DNA of 64,000 bases from Geobacter sp. UBA5730. Its GTDB lineage: Bacteria; Desulfobacterota; Desulfuromonadia; Geobacterales; Pseudopelobacteraceae. How positions within the stretch are numbered: position 1 is the stretch's first letter; the number at the start of each line of letters is the position of its first letter. Below, piece by piece: positions 49,718-58,641 of this stretch. The stretch is from assembly GCA_002419465.1 (NCBI GenBank), contig DIGE01000014.1, positions 496,001 through 560,000 on the forward strand, written 5' to 3'. Below the pieces are notes generated by a model. It worked only from the letters and a program-made list of their open reading frames with translations. It had not been told where the DNA came from and did no database searches. The position numbers were made by a program, and so were the translations under genes.

Positions 49718-50670
49718 GTCGTGGTTCCTTTCCGTTCGACAAGCGGAAGTTGCAGGGTGATGGTGCAGCCGGTGCCGGGGCCGTCGCTGTCAGCCGAGAC
49801 CGTACCGCCTGCGCTTTTGATGACCGACTGGACGATGTAAAGCCCCAGGCCGGTGCCGCGGATCCGTTCGCCCTGTTGTTCGACCCGGTAGAACATGTTG
49901 AAAATCTTGCTCAGGGCAGCGCGGTCAAGGCCGCGGCCATGATCGAGGACCGACAGGCGGGCCTGACGGCCTTGCCGGGTCAGGCATACCTCAATATCCG
50001 GCGTACCGGGAGAATAGAGTACCGCATTTTCCAGCAGGTTGCGCAGCACGGTGCCCAGTTCATCCGGTTCCACAGAAACCCGCAGACCCGGTGTCAGATT
50101 GAGTTCCAGTCGTGTGCCCGGTGGCAGGCGATGTTGCTCACGTTCCAGGTACTCGGTGATAAAGGCCGAAAGGTCGATCTCCCGACGTTCTGCCGGGCGG
50201 CGGCGCTGTTCAATCCGGGCCGCCAGCAGCAGGTTGTCGATCTGGGAGTGCAGCCGTTGGGTGTCCTCCAGCATGGTCTGGACAAAGGCGTGCAGTCGCT
50301 CCGGCGGCAGCTGGCGCAGGTTGATGGTCTCAAGGTGCAGCTGTATGGAGGCCAGGGGCGACTTCAATTCATGGGTGACCTGGGTGATAAATTCGCGTTG
50401 TTGTTGATAAAGCCGGGATTGACGCCGCCAGAACAGGAACATGGTATAGACGCCGGCCAGGATAATGGCCAGCAGTAACAGCCCCTGCACCAGGGCAAAC
50501 CACCCGCCTACCTGGGAGAGCAGGTCGGGACGGTAGCGGGCCGCCAACTCCTTCAGCTCACGGTGTTTGCCCACAAACCAGGTAACCCACAGAACCACTA
50601 CTGCCACCCAGACCAACTGGATGCCAACCAGTGCGATAACCGGATGGAAGATATGACGCATCAGTTTCAT
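49714..50670 (-). CDS. Membrane-bound sensor histidine kinase
   Basis: This 318-aa kinase has two N-terminal TM helices (about residues 11-33 and 58-80) separated by only about 25 residues, so its external sensing part is very small. The phosphohistidine lies in VTHELKSPLASIQLHLETI, and the ATPase domain has LRNLLENAVLYSPG, DHGRGLD and GTGLGLYIV. No response regulator gene is adjacent, so its partner is encoded elsewhere. It starts the HK-HIT-M16 unit. Confidence 0.9.
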   Translation of the reverse strand: MKLMRHIFHPVIALVGIQLVWVAVVVLWVTWFVGKHRELKELAARYRPDLLSQVGGWFALVQGLLLLAIILAGVYTMFLFWRRQSRLYQQQREFITQVTHELKSPLASIQLHLETINLRQLPPERLHAFVQTMLEDTQRLHSQIDNLLLAARIEQRRRPAERREIDLSAFITEYLEREQHRLPPGTRLELNLTPGLRVSVEPDELGTVLRNLLENAVLYSPGTPDIEVCLTRQGRQARLSVLDHGRGLDRAALSKIFNMFYRVEQQGERIRGTGLGLYIVQSVIKSAGGTVSADSDGPGTGCTITLQLPLVERKGTTT

Positions 50671-50695
50671 CTGATCAACTGACCTCTTTTCGCGG

Positions 50696-50724
50696 TTGTG
50701 CTTGTAACAGCGTTCTGTTATAAC
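50696..50724 (+). promoter_or_regulatory. Promoter of the four-TM membrane protein gene
   Basis: TTGTGC (50696-50701) and TATAAC (50719-50724) are 17 bp apart, upstream of the gene at 50778. It lies in the divergent gap with the kinase gene. Confidence 0.5.
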
Positions 50725-50777
50725 CCAAATCCGCTGGTGTTGACAAAATATGTTTGACAGGTAAGGAGAGCATTCCG

Positions 50778-51260
50778 ATGGCGTTGTATGATTTTACCCG
50801 CCTCAAGCGGCTGATGATCATTTATCGGGTCGTCCAGGTGGCTTTGTTGGGATTGCTGCTTTTCATGGCCTTCAACTTTCAGAAACTGTTCGCCCTGATG
50901 GGGCACCCCGCGCTGTTTACCCGTAGTGTGCTCGCGGGCATCGCCTCCCAGATGGTGATGTTCTATCCAACCTGGCTGTTGGCAAAGCGCGACGCCACGG
51001 TGGAATTTGATTCCAGCCAGACCGGGCTGACCGGCGAACAGTTGCTGCTGTTGCGGCGCAAGCGGCTGGTGGGGGACCTCTGGAAGCTCTGCGTGATGGG
51101 TTTCTTTATCGTTTTTATCCTGATGGTGCCGGATGTCAGGAAGGCCAGGGCACTGTCAACGGTACTGGCTGCATCCTATTTTGCCTTTTTGCTGGTTTCG
51201 CTCACCTATTTCCAGAGCTTCAACTATCTGTCCAAGCGTAAGCAGGCCGAGGCCGCGTAA
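50778..51260 (+). CDS. Four-TM integral membrane protein of unknown function
   Basis: This 160-aa protein has four predicted membrane helices (about residues 14-36, 46-66, 98-118 and 126-146) with a charged cytoplasmic loop (KRDATVEFDSSQTGLTGEQLLLLRRKR). I do not recognise the family. TAAGGAGAG precedes the ATG at 50778, which is preferred over an upstream ATG at 50754. A long bidirectional terminator follows, so it is transcribed alone. Confidence 0.75.
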   Translation: MALYDFTRLKRLMIIYRVVQVALLGLLLFMAFNFQKLFALMGHPALFTRSVLAGIASQMVMFYPTWLLAKRDATVEFDSSQTGLTGEQLLLLRRKRLVGDLWKLCVMGFFIVFILMVPDVRKARALSTVLAASYFAFLLVSLTYFQSFNYLSKRKQAEAA

Positions 51261-51278
51261 GCGGCTCGACAGGCAGAC

Positions 51279-51320
51279 CAAAGAAAAAGGCCCGGCAGTT
51301 ACCGGGCCTTTTTCTTTGGT
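51279..51320. terminator. Bidirectional terminator between convergent genes
   Basis: CCAAAGAAAAAGGCCCGG and its exact complement form an 18-bp stem around a six-base loop, with T-rich tails on both strands. It serves the membrane protein gene and the convergent basic-protein gene. Confidence 0.92.
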
Positions 51321-51321
51321 G

Positions 51322-51837
51322 CTAGTCGTCATCACGACCATGTTTGCCTTTGTGGTGCTTACGCTCTTCCTTTTCCCAGCGTTTTTCTTCCTTGCGGTAT
51401 TGTTTGCCTTCTTTTGCCGGCCGATAGTGTTTGCCGCGGTAGTGGTCGCGATCATCATGGTAGCTACGATATTCGTGGTCGCGATGGTAACGGATGTTTT
51501 CGACCTTGTAGCGCCTGATCTGTTGCGGCAGTTGCTCGTAGCGGGTGGAGGTCCAGGGGCCGTTGTAGTGGCTGGCTCGATACCAGTGATTACCCTGAAA
51601 GAGATAGTAGTTGCCGGAAACCAGCACCAGGTCATGGGGCATGTCGACGCCGACATAAAAACCGAGGCTCGGCGGAGCCAGAAACAACGGCGGCACCTCA
51701 AAGGTAATTCTGGGGAGACCTGGCAGCGGCGGAGCCGGCAGGCCCACATTGATGTTGACACCGACACGGGTTTCGGCCAGGACAAAGCACGGGGCTGTCA
51801 GCAGGGCTGCCAGCAGTAGACTTACCATAATACGCAT
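51322..51837 (-). CDS. Exported basic, Tyr/His/Arg-rich protein of unknown function
   Basis: This 171-aa protein has a signal peptide (about residues 1-21) and a central region with paired aromatics (GNYYLFQGNHWYRASHYNGPW). Its C-terminal 65 residues are highly charged, mostly Lys, Arg, Glu, His and Tyr. The central part resembles proteins with a repeated Tyr/Trp motif in Geobacter-like genomes, but I assign no family. GGAGGAGC precedes the ATG. It may be cotranscribed with the helicase gene upstream, 45 bp away. Confidence 0.7.
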   Translation of the reverse strand: MRIMVSLLLAALLTAPCFVLAETRVGVNINVGLPAPPLPGLPRITFEVPPLFLAPPSLGFYVGVDMPHDLVLVSGNYYLFQGNHWYRASHYNGPWTSTRYEQLPQQIRRYKVENIRYHRDHEYRSYHDDRDHYRGKHYRPAKEGKQYRKEEKRWEKEERKHHKGKHGRDDD

Positions 51838-51882
51838 TGGTACGCTCCTCCTTGGTACGTGATGATCAAGGTTACAGCATAT

Positions 51883-54399
51883 TCAGTGCCATGACTGGAA
51901 AAAACGTTCCAGCCGGACAAACACCTCATCAGCGGTTCCGATCACCTGGGCTGCCTCGGGCAGCGATTTCAGAAAACGCTTGCCGTAGTTTTTGGTCACG
52001 ATCCGGTTATCCAGGATCAGCACCGCCCCCCGGTCATCACGGCTGCGGATCAGACGGCCAAAGCCCTGGCGTAACTTCAGTACCGCCTGTGGTACCGACA
52101 TCTCGCGGAACGGGTCGCCCCCCATGGCACTGATCCGTTCGGCACGGGCCTGCTGGATCGGTTCGCTGGGCACCTGAAATGGCAGCCGGACGATGATCAC
52201 CTGTCGCAGCGCATCTCCCTTGACATCCACCCCTTCCCAGAACGAATCGGTGCCGAACAGTACGGCATGCTGTTCCTTGCGAAAGCGTGCCAGCAACTGA
52301 TGGCGTCCGCTCCCTTCACCCTGGCGCAGCACTGTCAGTCCCAGCCGGTCCAGATCGGACTTCAGGGTGGCATGGGTCTGCTTGAGCAGTTCGAATGAGG
52401 TAAACAGCACAAAGGCGCCGCCCCTGGAAAGGGTCACCGCCCGTAACACGGCGTCGGCCAGTGGTTGACGAAATGCAGCGCTGGTCGGGTCAGGCAGGTC
52501 GCGGGGGATGCCGACCAGGGCCTGACGGGCATAATCAAACGGCGATGCCAGCGACAGTTCTTCCAGCCGTTCCGGTTCCAGCAGCTCCAGTCCGGTGCGA
52601 CGGCGCAGATAGCCGAACGAGTCGCCCACGGTCAGGGTGGCCGAGGTGAAGACCACCGTGAGGATCGGCTCCAGCAGCGCTGATTTGATGGTCGCAGCCA
52701 CATCCAGCGGCGCTACGCAGATGGTGGCCTGGTTGCCACGGCTGGTATGCCTGGCCTCCAGCCAGCGACAGGCTTCCTCGTCCTGGTCGCAGAACCAGGT
52801 CAGCTCACGGGCGGTTGCGGAAAGCCGCAGGCCGATCCCGAAGGAGTCGGTCAGCCAGCTGTCCAGCCCCTGGCGGATCGGGTCCGGCAGTCTGGCAGCG
52901 GCCCGGTCCAGAGCGCCTAATCCTGCCGCGAGTTCGGTCAGCTTCTCGGCGAATTCTCCAAGGCGTATCTGTAGCTCCCGCCAGAAAGGTGAGCTTCGGA
53001 CCTCCGGGGTGATGCGGCGCTTGATTTCGCCGCCGCGCTGGTCGTCCCCGGAGAGTGCCCCGGCCTGCAGACTCTGGGCCAGCCAGTCCAGTTCCCGGTC
53101 CAGCCGGGCAGCCAGTTCATGGGTCTGGGGCAACAGGGCCGCCTCAATCAGGCCGGATAGTTCCTGGTACAGGCCATCCAGCTCTTCCGGCAGGTCCTTG
53201 CCCAGCCGGGTGTTCAGTACCGTCAGGATACCGGCCCGATTACCGCCAGGGGCCAGCCGGGTCAGCTGGCGCATCAGTCCGGCCCGGCTGATCCGCACCG
53301 AAAGCGCACCAGTGGCGGCCTCCTCAAGGTGGTGCGCTTCGTCAACAATCAAGCGGGTAAAGGGCGGCAGGATGGCGGTGGCGTCGTAGCCGCTTTCGCG
53401 GCGCAGTGCGATGTCGGCAAGCAGCAGGGCATGATTAACCACCAGGATCCGTGCCGATGCAGCGTCGCGGCGGGCCTTGTAAAAGAAGCAGCGCCCGAAC
53501 TGCGGGCAGCGGGAGCGGCCGCACTGGTCGGCCTCACAGCGCAGGTCGTCCCAGACTTCACGGGAGGGGTGAAAGGAAAGATCGCTCAGGCAGCCGCTGG
53601 CGGTGGTTTCACTCCAGGCAGAGATGGCGCCCAACTCCTCGCTGGCGGCATCCGGGAACAGGGTCGGCTCTGCTATCCCGGCCTCCAGTTTGCGCAGGCA
53701 GAGGTAATTACCGCGGCCCTTGACCAGGCAGGCGTTGAACGGGGTGGCACTCTGGCGTTGCAGCAGGGGAATATCTTTTTTGATCAGCTGTTCCTGCAGA
53801 TTGATGGTGTTGGTGGAGACCACCACCCGTTGGTCGTTGCGCACAGCCCAGAGCACGGCCGGAATCAGGTAGGCCAGCGATTTGCCGGTGCCGGTGCCGG
53901 CCTCGATCACCGCCACCTTGTCGTTGTTGAAGGCGGTGGCCACGCAGAAGGCCATCCGCATCTGCTCGGCACGCGGTTCATAGCCTTTCAGGTGGCGAGC
54001 CAACAGCCCTTCCGGGCCAAAGGCCCGCTCCAGCTCGTCAAAGTTGAGCAGTTCGCCTGTGCGGGGTGTGTGTGGAGAGACCGCCAGATAGCAGCGTTCA
54101 CAGCGGTTGTCGATGATGCCGAAGCCGATGCCGTTGTTGCCGCTGATTGAGGCCAGATCGAGATCGGCGTCAGAGGGGGTCAGGTCGCCGGAGGGGTGGT
54201 TGTGCAGCACCATCTGGCCGGCCGAGGCGCGGGAGAGGATCGCCGGCACCGCGGTTTGGTTGCCGCGGGCGATCGCCTCGGCAGCCACCACGCAGCCGTC
54301 GCCGTCCAGCTGGGCGATGAAAAAGACCTCGTTGCCCTGGGCCGCCTCGATTTCAAAACGGATCAGGGCGCTGCAGTCAGTTGAAAAAGACAGGTTCAT
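51883..54399 (-). CDS. DinG/XPD-type helicase with N-terminal JAMM-like domain
   Basis: This 838-aa protein fuses two parts. Residues 1-125 look like a JAB/MPN (RadC-like) domain with HNHPSGDLTPSDADLDLA, the JAMM metal motif. Residues 140-838 are a superfamily 2 helicase of the DinG/XPD class with Walker A EAGTGTGKSLAYLIP, DEAH in IVDEAHHLEE, and four Cys for a 4Fe-4S cluster between motifs Ia and II (in NYLCLRK, LRCEADQC and SRCPQFGRC). The C-terminal motif VI is QGFGRLIRSRDDRG. DinG helicases resolve R-loops and G-quadruplexes. The start overlaps the chromate-transporter gene by four bases. Confidence 0.9.
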   Translation of the reverse strand: MNLSFSTDCSALIRFEIEAAQGNEVFFIAQLDGDGCVVAAEAIARGNQTAVPAILSRASAGQMVLHNHPSGDLTPSDADLDLASISGNNGIGFGIIDNRCERCYLAVSPHTPRTGELLNFDELERAFGPEGLLARHLKGYEPRAEQMRMAFCVATAFNNDKVAVIEAGTGTGKSLAYLIPAVLWAVRNDQRVVVSTNTINLQEQLIKKDIPLLQRQSATPFNACLVKGRGNYLCLRKLEAGIAEPTLFPDAASEELGAISAWSETTASGCLSDLSFHPSREVWDDLRCEADQCGRSRCPQFGRCFFYKARRDAASARILVVNHALLLADIALRRESGYDATAILPPFTRLIVDEAHHLEEAATGALSVRISRAGLMRQLTRLAPGGNRAGILTVLNTRLGKDLPEELDGLYQELSGLIEAALLPQTHELAARLDRELDWLAQSLQAGALSGDDQRGGEIKRRITPEVRSSPFWRELQIRLGEFAEKLTELAAGLGALDRAAARLPDPIRQGLDSWLTDSFGIGLRLSATARELTWFCDQDEEACRWLEARHTSRGNQATICVAPLDVAATIKSALLEPILTVVFTSATLTVGDSFGYLRRRTGLELLEPERLEELSLASPFDYARQALVGIPRDLPDPTSAAFRQPLADAVLRAVTLSRGGAFVLFTSFELLKQTHATLKSDLDRLGLTVLRQGEGSGRHQLLARFRKEQHAVLFGTDSFWEGVDVKGDALRQVIIVRLPFQVPSEPIQQARAERISAMGGDPFREMSVPQAVLKLRQGFGRLIRSRDDRGAVLILDNRIVTKNYGKRFLKSLPEAAQVIGTADEVFVRLERFFQSWH

Positions 54400-54902
54400 G
54401 GCAGCAGCACCCCCAGCAGACCTGCCCCCAGGATCATCAGCATCGGACTGACCCTGGTGTAACGGAACAGACAGAAGGCCGCCACCAGGATCAGCCCGTC
54501 CCGCAGACTGGACAAGCTGCTGCCCAGGGACCAGGCCGCAGAGGCCACCAGCCCAACCACTGCCGGCAGGACGCCATCCAGGGTGCTGCCGATCAGATCA
54601 ATCCGTTTGAGCCGGGTGTAGTAACGGCCCACAAACAGCATCAATACGACGCAGGGCAGGAATATGCAGATGGTGGCCACCAGGCCCCCCATGAATCCGC
54701 CGACCCGCACCCCGGTGAAGGTGGCCAGCATGGCCAGCGGTCCGGGGGTCAGCTGGGAGATGGCCACACCGTCCAGGAACTCCCGCAGGCTGAGCCATTT
54801 GTACTGCTCCACCAGCAGGTGTTGCAACAGCGGGATCAGCACATAGCCGCCGCCGAAGAAGATCAGTCCGATCCGCAGGTATGTCCAGGCCAGAGTGAGC
54901 AT
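54396..54902 (-). CDS. Chromate transporter, C-half-like subunit
   Basis: This 168-aa short-chain CHR protein has IGLIFFGGGYVLIPLLQHLLVEQYKWLS and the signature SQLTPGPLAMLATFTGVRVGG, matching one half of ChrA. It has about five TM helices. The start codon directly follows the stop of the other half (TAAATG), so the pair is coupled. Two-subunit CHR transporters form a heterodimer; some export chromate, but the natural substrate here is not known. Confidence 0.88.
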   Translation of the reverse strand: MLTLAWTYLRIGLIFFGGGYVLIPLLQHLLVEQYKWLSLREFLDGVAISQLTPGPLAMLATFTGVRVGGFMGGLVATICIFLPCVVLMLFVGRYYTRLKRIDLIGSTLDGVLPAVVGLVASAAWSLGSSLSSLRDGLILVAAFCLFRYTRVSPMLMILGAGLLGVLLP

Positions 54903-55475
54903 TTAGCCGAGCCTCCGCCGGTACAGGGCAGCACCGAAGGCCCACAGGGCGCCAATTGCCAGTACCAGGGCTGCATTCAACTTGAACAGGGCCGCGGCTG
55001 CAAAGGCGAGCAGAGCCAGCAGCCAGCCGCTGGTCCCCTTGACCTGTTTTTTGCCCATATCCAGCACCACTGCCAGGATCAGGGCAACCACCACCGGGTT
55101 GGTGCCGGCCAGGGCCTTTTGCAGCATGGGCAGGTGCTGGAAGCGCAGGTACAGCCAGGCCAACAGGGAGACGATGATGAAGGAGGGCAACAGGAAGGCG
55201 CTTGCCGCCAGCACACCGCCCGCTACGCCGCGCAGGCGGTACCCCACAAAGGTGCAGGTGTTGAGAGAGAACGGGCCCAGAATCTGGCCAAAGGCCAGAC
55301 CGTGCAGGAATTCTTCCGCGCTGATCCACTGCTTTTCCTTGACCACCATCCGCTCGGTCAGGGCCACGATGGCCATTCCACCGCCAAAGCCGGTCAGGCC
55401 CACCTTGAGGAACAGCAGAAAGATCTCCCGCAGGCTGACCCGGGGGACCTTCGGTTGCAGAGCGGTGTCAGTCAC
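54903..55475 (-). CDS. Chromate transporter, N-half-like subunit
   Basis: This 190-aa CHR-family protein begins EIFLLFLKVGLTGFGGGMAIVALTERMVV and has five to six TM helices. The conserved PGPLA-type loop reads LGPFSLNTCTFVGYRLRG here, diverged from the partner subunit. Its gene overlaps the acyl-CoA ligase stop by four bases (ATGA). Together with 54396-54902 it makes one full transporter. Confidence 0.86.
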   Translation of the reverse strand: MTDTALQPKVPRVSLREIFLLFLKVGLTGFGGGMAIVALTERMVVKEKQWISAEEFLHGLAFGQILGPFSLNTCTFVGYRLRGVAGGVLAASAFLLPSFIIVSLLAWLYLRFQHLPMLQKALAGTNPVVVALILAVVLDMGKKQVKGTSGWLLALLAFAAAALFKLNAALVLAIGALWAFGAALYRRRLG

Positions 55476-57124
55476 TCGGTGAGGTGCTTCTCACGCAGGG
55501 CTACCTTGTTGACCTTGCCGACGCTGGTTTTGTCGATCATGTCGACCAGTTTTACCTTCAACAGCACCACCTGCTTGTTGACGATCCCCTTGTCGGCGTA
55601 CTGCTTGACATGATGGTTCAGGTCCTTTTCATGCAGCTGCGCGTCCGGCTTGGGCACCACCAGGGCCAGCGGACGCTCGCCCCATTTCTCGTCCGGTTGG
55701 CCGATCACCGCCACTTCAGATACGGCCGGGTGATGGGCGAGGATGTCCTCCAGTTCCAGCGACGAGACCCACTCGCCGGCCACCTTGAGTACGTCCTTGG
55801 TCCGATCGGTGATCTTGAGGTAGCCCTGTTGGTCCCGGACCGCCACATCACCGGTGTGCAGCCAACTGCCCTCCCAGAGACGTTCCGATGCCTTGTGGTC
55901 CTTGAGGTAACCCTGGGTCAGCCAGGGGGCCCGTGCCACGATCTCGCCGCTGCTCTTGCCATCGCGGGGTTGTTCCTGCAGATGGCTGTCCACCACCTTC
56001 AGATCAACCAACGGTACGGTGCGGCCGGTTTTGCAGCGCAGAACGGCCTGCTCTTCATCAGACAGTTCCAGCATTTCGGGCGAAAGGTGGGAAATAGTCA
56101 GGATCGGGCAGGTTTCCGACATGCCGTAGCCGGTAAAGACATCGATCCCCCGCTTCATTGCCTCCAGGCAGAGCGCCTTGGGCATGGCTGCTCCGCCAAT
56201 GATCAGCTTCCAGCCGGACAGATCGATCCGTTGGGAGTGGGGATGCTTGAGAAGCATGTGCAGGATGGTGGGAACGCAGTGGGAGAAGGTGACCCCTTCT
56301 TTTTCCACCAGTTCCAGCAGGGTGTCCGGCAGGTAGCGGCCGGGGTAAACCTGTTTGACTCCCAGCATGGTGGCGATGTAGGGCACCCCCCAGGCATGGA
56401 CGTGGAACATGGGGGTGATCGGCATGTAGACATCCTGGCGGTTGAAGCTGCCGTGGCCGACGGCCGAACCAAGCACCGACATCACCCCCATGGTATGCAG
56501 CACCAGCTGGCGGTGGCTGAAATAGACCCCTTTGGGCAGGCCGGTGGTGCCGGTGGTGTAGAAGGTGGTGGCGCGCGTGTTTTCGTCAAAATCCGGGAAG
56601 TTGTATTCCGGTGAGGCGGCTGCCAGCAGCGCCTCATATTCACCGGCAAAGGTGATCGGGCTCTGCGGCGGGGTCGGCTCGTCATTCAACAGCACATAGC
56701 CACGCAGGTTTTCGGCCTGCTCGATGCGTCCCTTGATCTGCTCAAGGATCGGCAAAAATTCGCTGTTGACCAGCAGCAGGTCATCCTCGGCATGATCAAT
56801 GGTGTAGAGGATCTGCTCCGGCGAGAGCCGGACATTGATGGTGTGCAGCACCGCACCGATCATCGGTACGGCAAAGAAGCATTCCAGATAGCGGTGGGAG
56901 TCCCAATCCATCACCGCCACCGTATCGCCGCGTTTGATGCCGAGCCGGGTCAGGGCGTTGGCCAGCTGGGCCACCCGTTGACGCAGGTCGCGGTAGGTAA
57001 AACGGTGGTTACGGTAGACGATCTCCTGATCCGGTGCGTCCACCGCCGGGCAGAACAGCAGGTTTTTGATCAGCAGGGGATAGTCGTAGGCCGACGGGGT
57101 ACGGGTGATCAGTGAATCAGACAT
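55472..57124 (-). CDS. AMP-dependent acyl-CoA ligase
   Basis: This 550-aa ANL-superfamily enzyme activates a carboxylic acid with ATP and CoA. It has the P-loop TFYTTGTTGLPKGVYFSHRQL (about residue 190), TGYGMSETCPIL, the ATP-binding WLHTGDVAVRDQQGY, and a C-terminal DVLKVAGEWVSSLELEDILAHHP. Its length and layout resemble medium/long-chain fatty acid-CoA ligases (FadD-like), but chain specificity cannot be read. It is first in the unit with the CHR genes and dinG. Confidence 0.92.
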   Translation of the reverse strand: MSDSLITRTPSAYDYPLLIKNLLFCPAVDAPDQEIVYRNHRFTYRDLRQRVAQLANALTRLGIKRGDTVAVMDWDSHRYLECFFAVPMIGAVLHTINVRLSPEQILYTIDHAEDDLLLVNSEFLPILEQIKGRIEQAENLRGYVLLNDEPTPPQSPITFAGEYEALLAAASPEYNFPDFDENTRATTFYTTGTTGLPKGVYFSHRQLVLHTMGVMSVLGSAVGHGSFNRQDVYMPITPMFHVHAWGVPYIATMLGVKQVYPGRYLPDTLLELVEKEGVTFSHCVPTILHMLLKHPHSQRIDLSGWKLIIGGAAMPKALCLEAMKRGIDVFTGYGMSETCPILTISHLSPEMLELSDEEQAVLRCKTGRTVPLVDLKVVDSHLQEQPRDGKSSGEIVARAPWLTQGYLKDHKASERLWEGSWLHTGDVAVRDQQGYLKITDRTKDVLKVAGEWVSSLELEDILAHHPAVSEVAVIGQPDEKWGERPLALVVPKPDAQLHEKDLNHHVKQYADKGIVNKQVVLLKVKLVDMIDKTSVGKVNKVALREKHLTE

Positions 57125-57199
57125 GCACGCAACCTCAACATGACGCGATTATCAGCAATTGCATGGCATCGAGGCCGACCGACGCCGGGAGCGGACGGA

Positions 57200-58420
57200 T
57201 CATGCGGTGGCCGGTTTGGAGCCGCTGATGATGTAGATCGGGTTCTGGGCCTCGAACAGTTTGTACTCGGTCAAGGGGCGAGTGCGGGCCACGTTGACGC
57301 AGACCACCTCCACCTGGTAGCCGTGGTACTCCAAAAGCTCCACTGTCCGGCCCAGGGTATCCAGGGTCACGGCGTTGATCACAATCAGGCCGCCCGATTT
57401 GAGGCGGCGGTCCACCTGTTCAATAATCTCCTCCAGACTGCCACCAGCGCCGCCGATAAAGACCCGGTCGGGGTCCGGCAGATCCTCCAGCCCCTCCGGC
57501 GCTTCGGCCTCAATCAACTTGACGTTGTGGGCGCAAAACCTGGCCAGATTCTCTCGCAGGTAGGACACACACTGGGGGTTCTTCTCGATGGCGAACAGCT
57601 TGCCGTTGGGGGCCAGATTTGAGGCCTCGATGGAGACCGAACCGGAGCCGGCGCCGATATCCCAGACCACCAGATCGTTTTGCAGTTGCAGTTTGGCCAG
57701 GGTAACCGCCCGCACCTCCTGCCGGGTGATCAACTTCTTGATGGTGGCAAACTCATCGTCATCGATGCCGATCAGCGGGTATTGGGTCAGGCCCGGTTCC
57801 CAGGTGCGGATCAGGATCAGCAGATTCAGATCGGAGTGCTGCAGGGTCAACAGCTCTTTGATGGTGGTGCGGGTGAACTTCTCGCTGGGCATCCCCAGGT
57901 CTTCACAGACCCAGGCTTCGTAGCCCTCAGCGCCGCGGTCCAAAAGCTCGCGGGCGATGGCGGCCGGGGTGTTCACCGTATCGGTCAGAATACAGGCCTT
58001 TTCAGCTGCCACGATCTTGTCAATGGAGCGGCCCATGCCCCGGCCGTGGATCGACAGGAAGATGGCATCGTCCCAGGGTTCCTTGATCCGGGCAAAGGCG
58101 TGCTGCATGCTGGTGACGTTGGCAAAGATCTCCAGCCGTTCCTTGGGCAGATTACGCAGCAGAAAACGGCCGGTGCCAAAGAAGTTGGGGTCGCCGGTGG
58201 CAAGCACCGCCACCCGTTTATCCGTAGACTGCAGAAAAGTCAGCAACGGCGGCAGTTCACCCAGCACCATCTTCTGGCCTGGAAAATCAGGGAACCGGTC
58301 CAGATGGCGTTGTCTTCCCACCAGCACTTCTGCCGATGCCACTGCCTCCAGCGCCTTGGTGCTCAAACCTTCGCATCCGGCAATACCGGCCCCGATTAGA
58401 TAAATGGTGTTCTGTGACAT
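57200..58420 (-). CDS. cbiET: Bifunctional cobalt-precorrin C5/C15-methyltransferase and decarboxylase
   Basis: This 406-aa fusion has a CbiE tetrapyrrole-methylase half (about residues 1-205; YLIGAGIAGCEGLSTKALE and VLATGDPNFFGTGRFLL) and a CbiT Rossmann half (about 215-400; VVWDIGAGSGSVSIEASNLA and VFIGGAGGSLEEII). It methylates C5 and C15 and decarboxylates the ring-C acetate in cobalamin synthesis. It is homologous to CobL. No other cob/cbi gene is nearby. The stop of the DUF2442 relic lies 18 bases upstream of its ATG; GGAGAAA precedes the start. Confidence 0.94.
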   Translation of the reverse strand: MSQNTIYLIGAGIAGCEGLSTKALEAVASAEVLVGRQRHLDRFPDFPGQKMVLGELPPLLTFLQSTDKRVAVLATGDPNFFGTGRFLLRNLPKERLEIFANVTSMQHAFARIKEPWDDAIFLSIHGRGMGRSIDKIVAAEKACILTDTVNTPAAIARELLDRGAEGYEAWVCEDLGMPSEKFTRTTIKELLTLQHSDLNLLILIRTWEPGLTQYPLIGIDDDEFATIKKLITRQEVRAVTLAKLQLQNDLVVWDIGAGSGSVSIEASNLAPNGKLFAIEKNPQCVSYLRENLARFCAHNVKLIEAEAPEGLEDLPDPDRVFIGGAGGSLEEIIEQVDRRLKSGGLIVINAVTLDTLGRTVELLEYHGYQVEVVCVNVARTRPLTEYKLFEAQNPIYIISGSKPATA

Positions 58421-58438
58421 GATGGGATTTCTCCGTAA

Positions 58439-58543
58439 TTACGCTGCAAGATCAAAGGCTGGAAGCTGAAAATGCCCTGCTACGATGCCGGGAACCGATA
58501 TATCTTCGTCCAGTGTCTCCCACCGCAACGCATGACCCTGCAG
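58439..58543 (-). pseudogene. 3' remnant of a DUF2442 gene
   Basis: One frame reads GHALRWETLDEDISVPGIVAG and ends with TAA, the typical C-terminus of DUF2442 proteins. There is no start or N-terminal part. It follows in another frame the DUF4160 remnant on the same strand, implying an internal deletion joined the two genes of one pair. Confidence 0.65.
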
Positions 58544-58641
58544 GCGAACCTGATCGGTTCAAGCCAGAATTTACATTCCCCGTCAGGAGTCTCAATATGA
58601 ATGTGTGGTGGTTCCAGATACTCATCTGAATAGAAATGAAA
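58480..58641 (-). pseudogene. Truncated DUF4160 gene remnant
   Basis: Reading from the TGA at 58644-58642, the frame gives FHFYSDEYLEPPHIHIETPD followed by GECKFWLEPIRFA. This matches the DUF4160 core (FYSDE...PPHIHV...KFWLEP). There is no start codon or N-terminal segment, and after about residue 33 the similarity ends where the DUF2442 frame takes over. DUF4160 and DUF2442 genes commonly occur as a pair resembling toxin-antitoxin modules. Confidence 0.7.

Noticed and set aside
54381..55613. 410-aa plus-strand open frame opposite the chromate-transporter genes
   Set aside because: It is Gln/Gly/His-rich and low in hydrophobic residues, as expected for the complement of two membrane-protein genes.
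55484..56614. 376-aa plus-strand open frame opposite the acyl-CoA ligase
   Set aside because: It is a shadow of the ligase gene, which has full ANL motifs on the minus strand.
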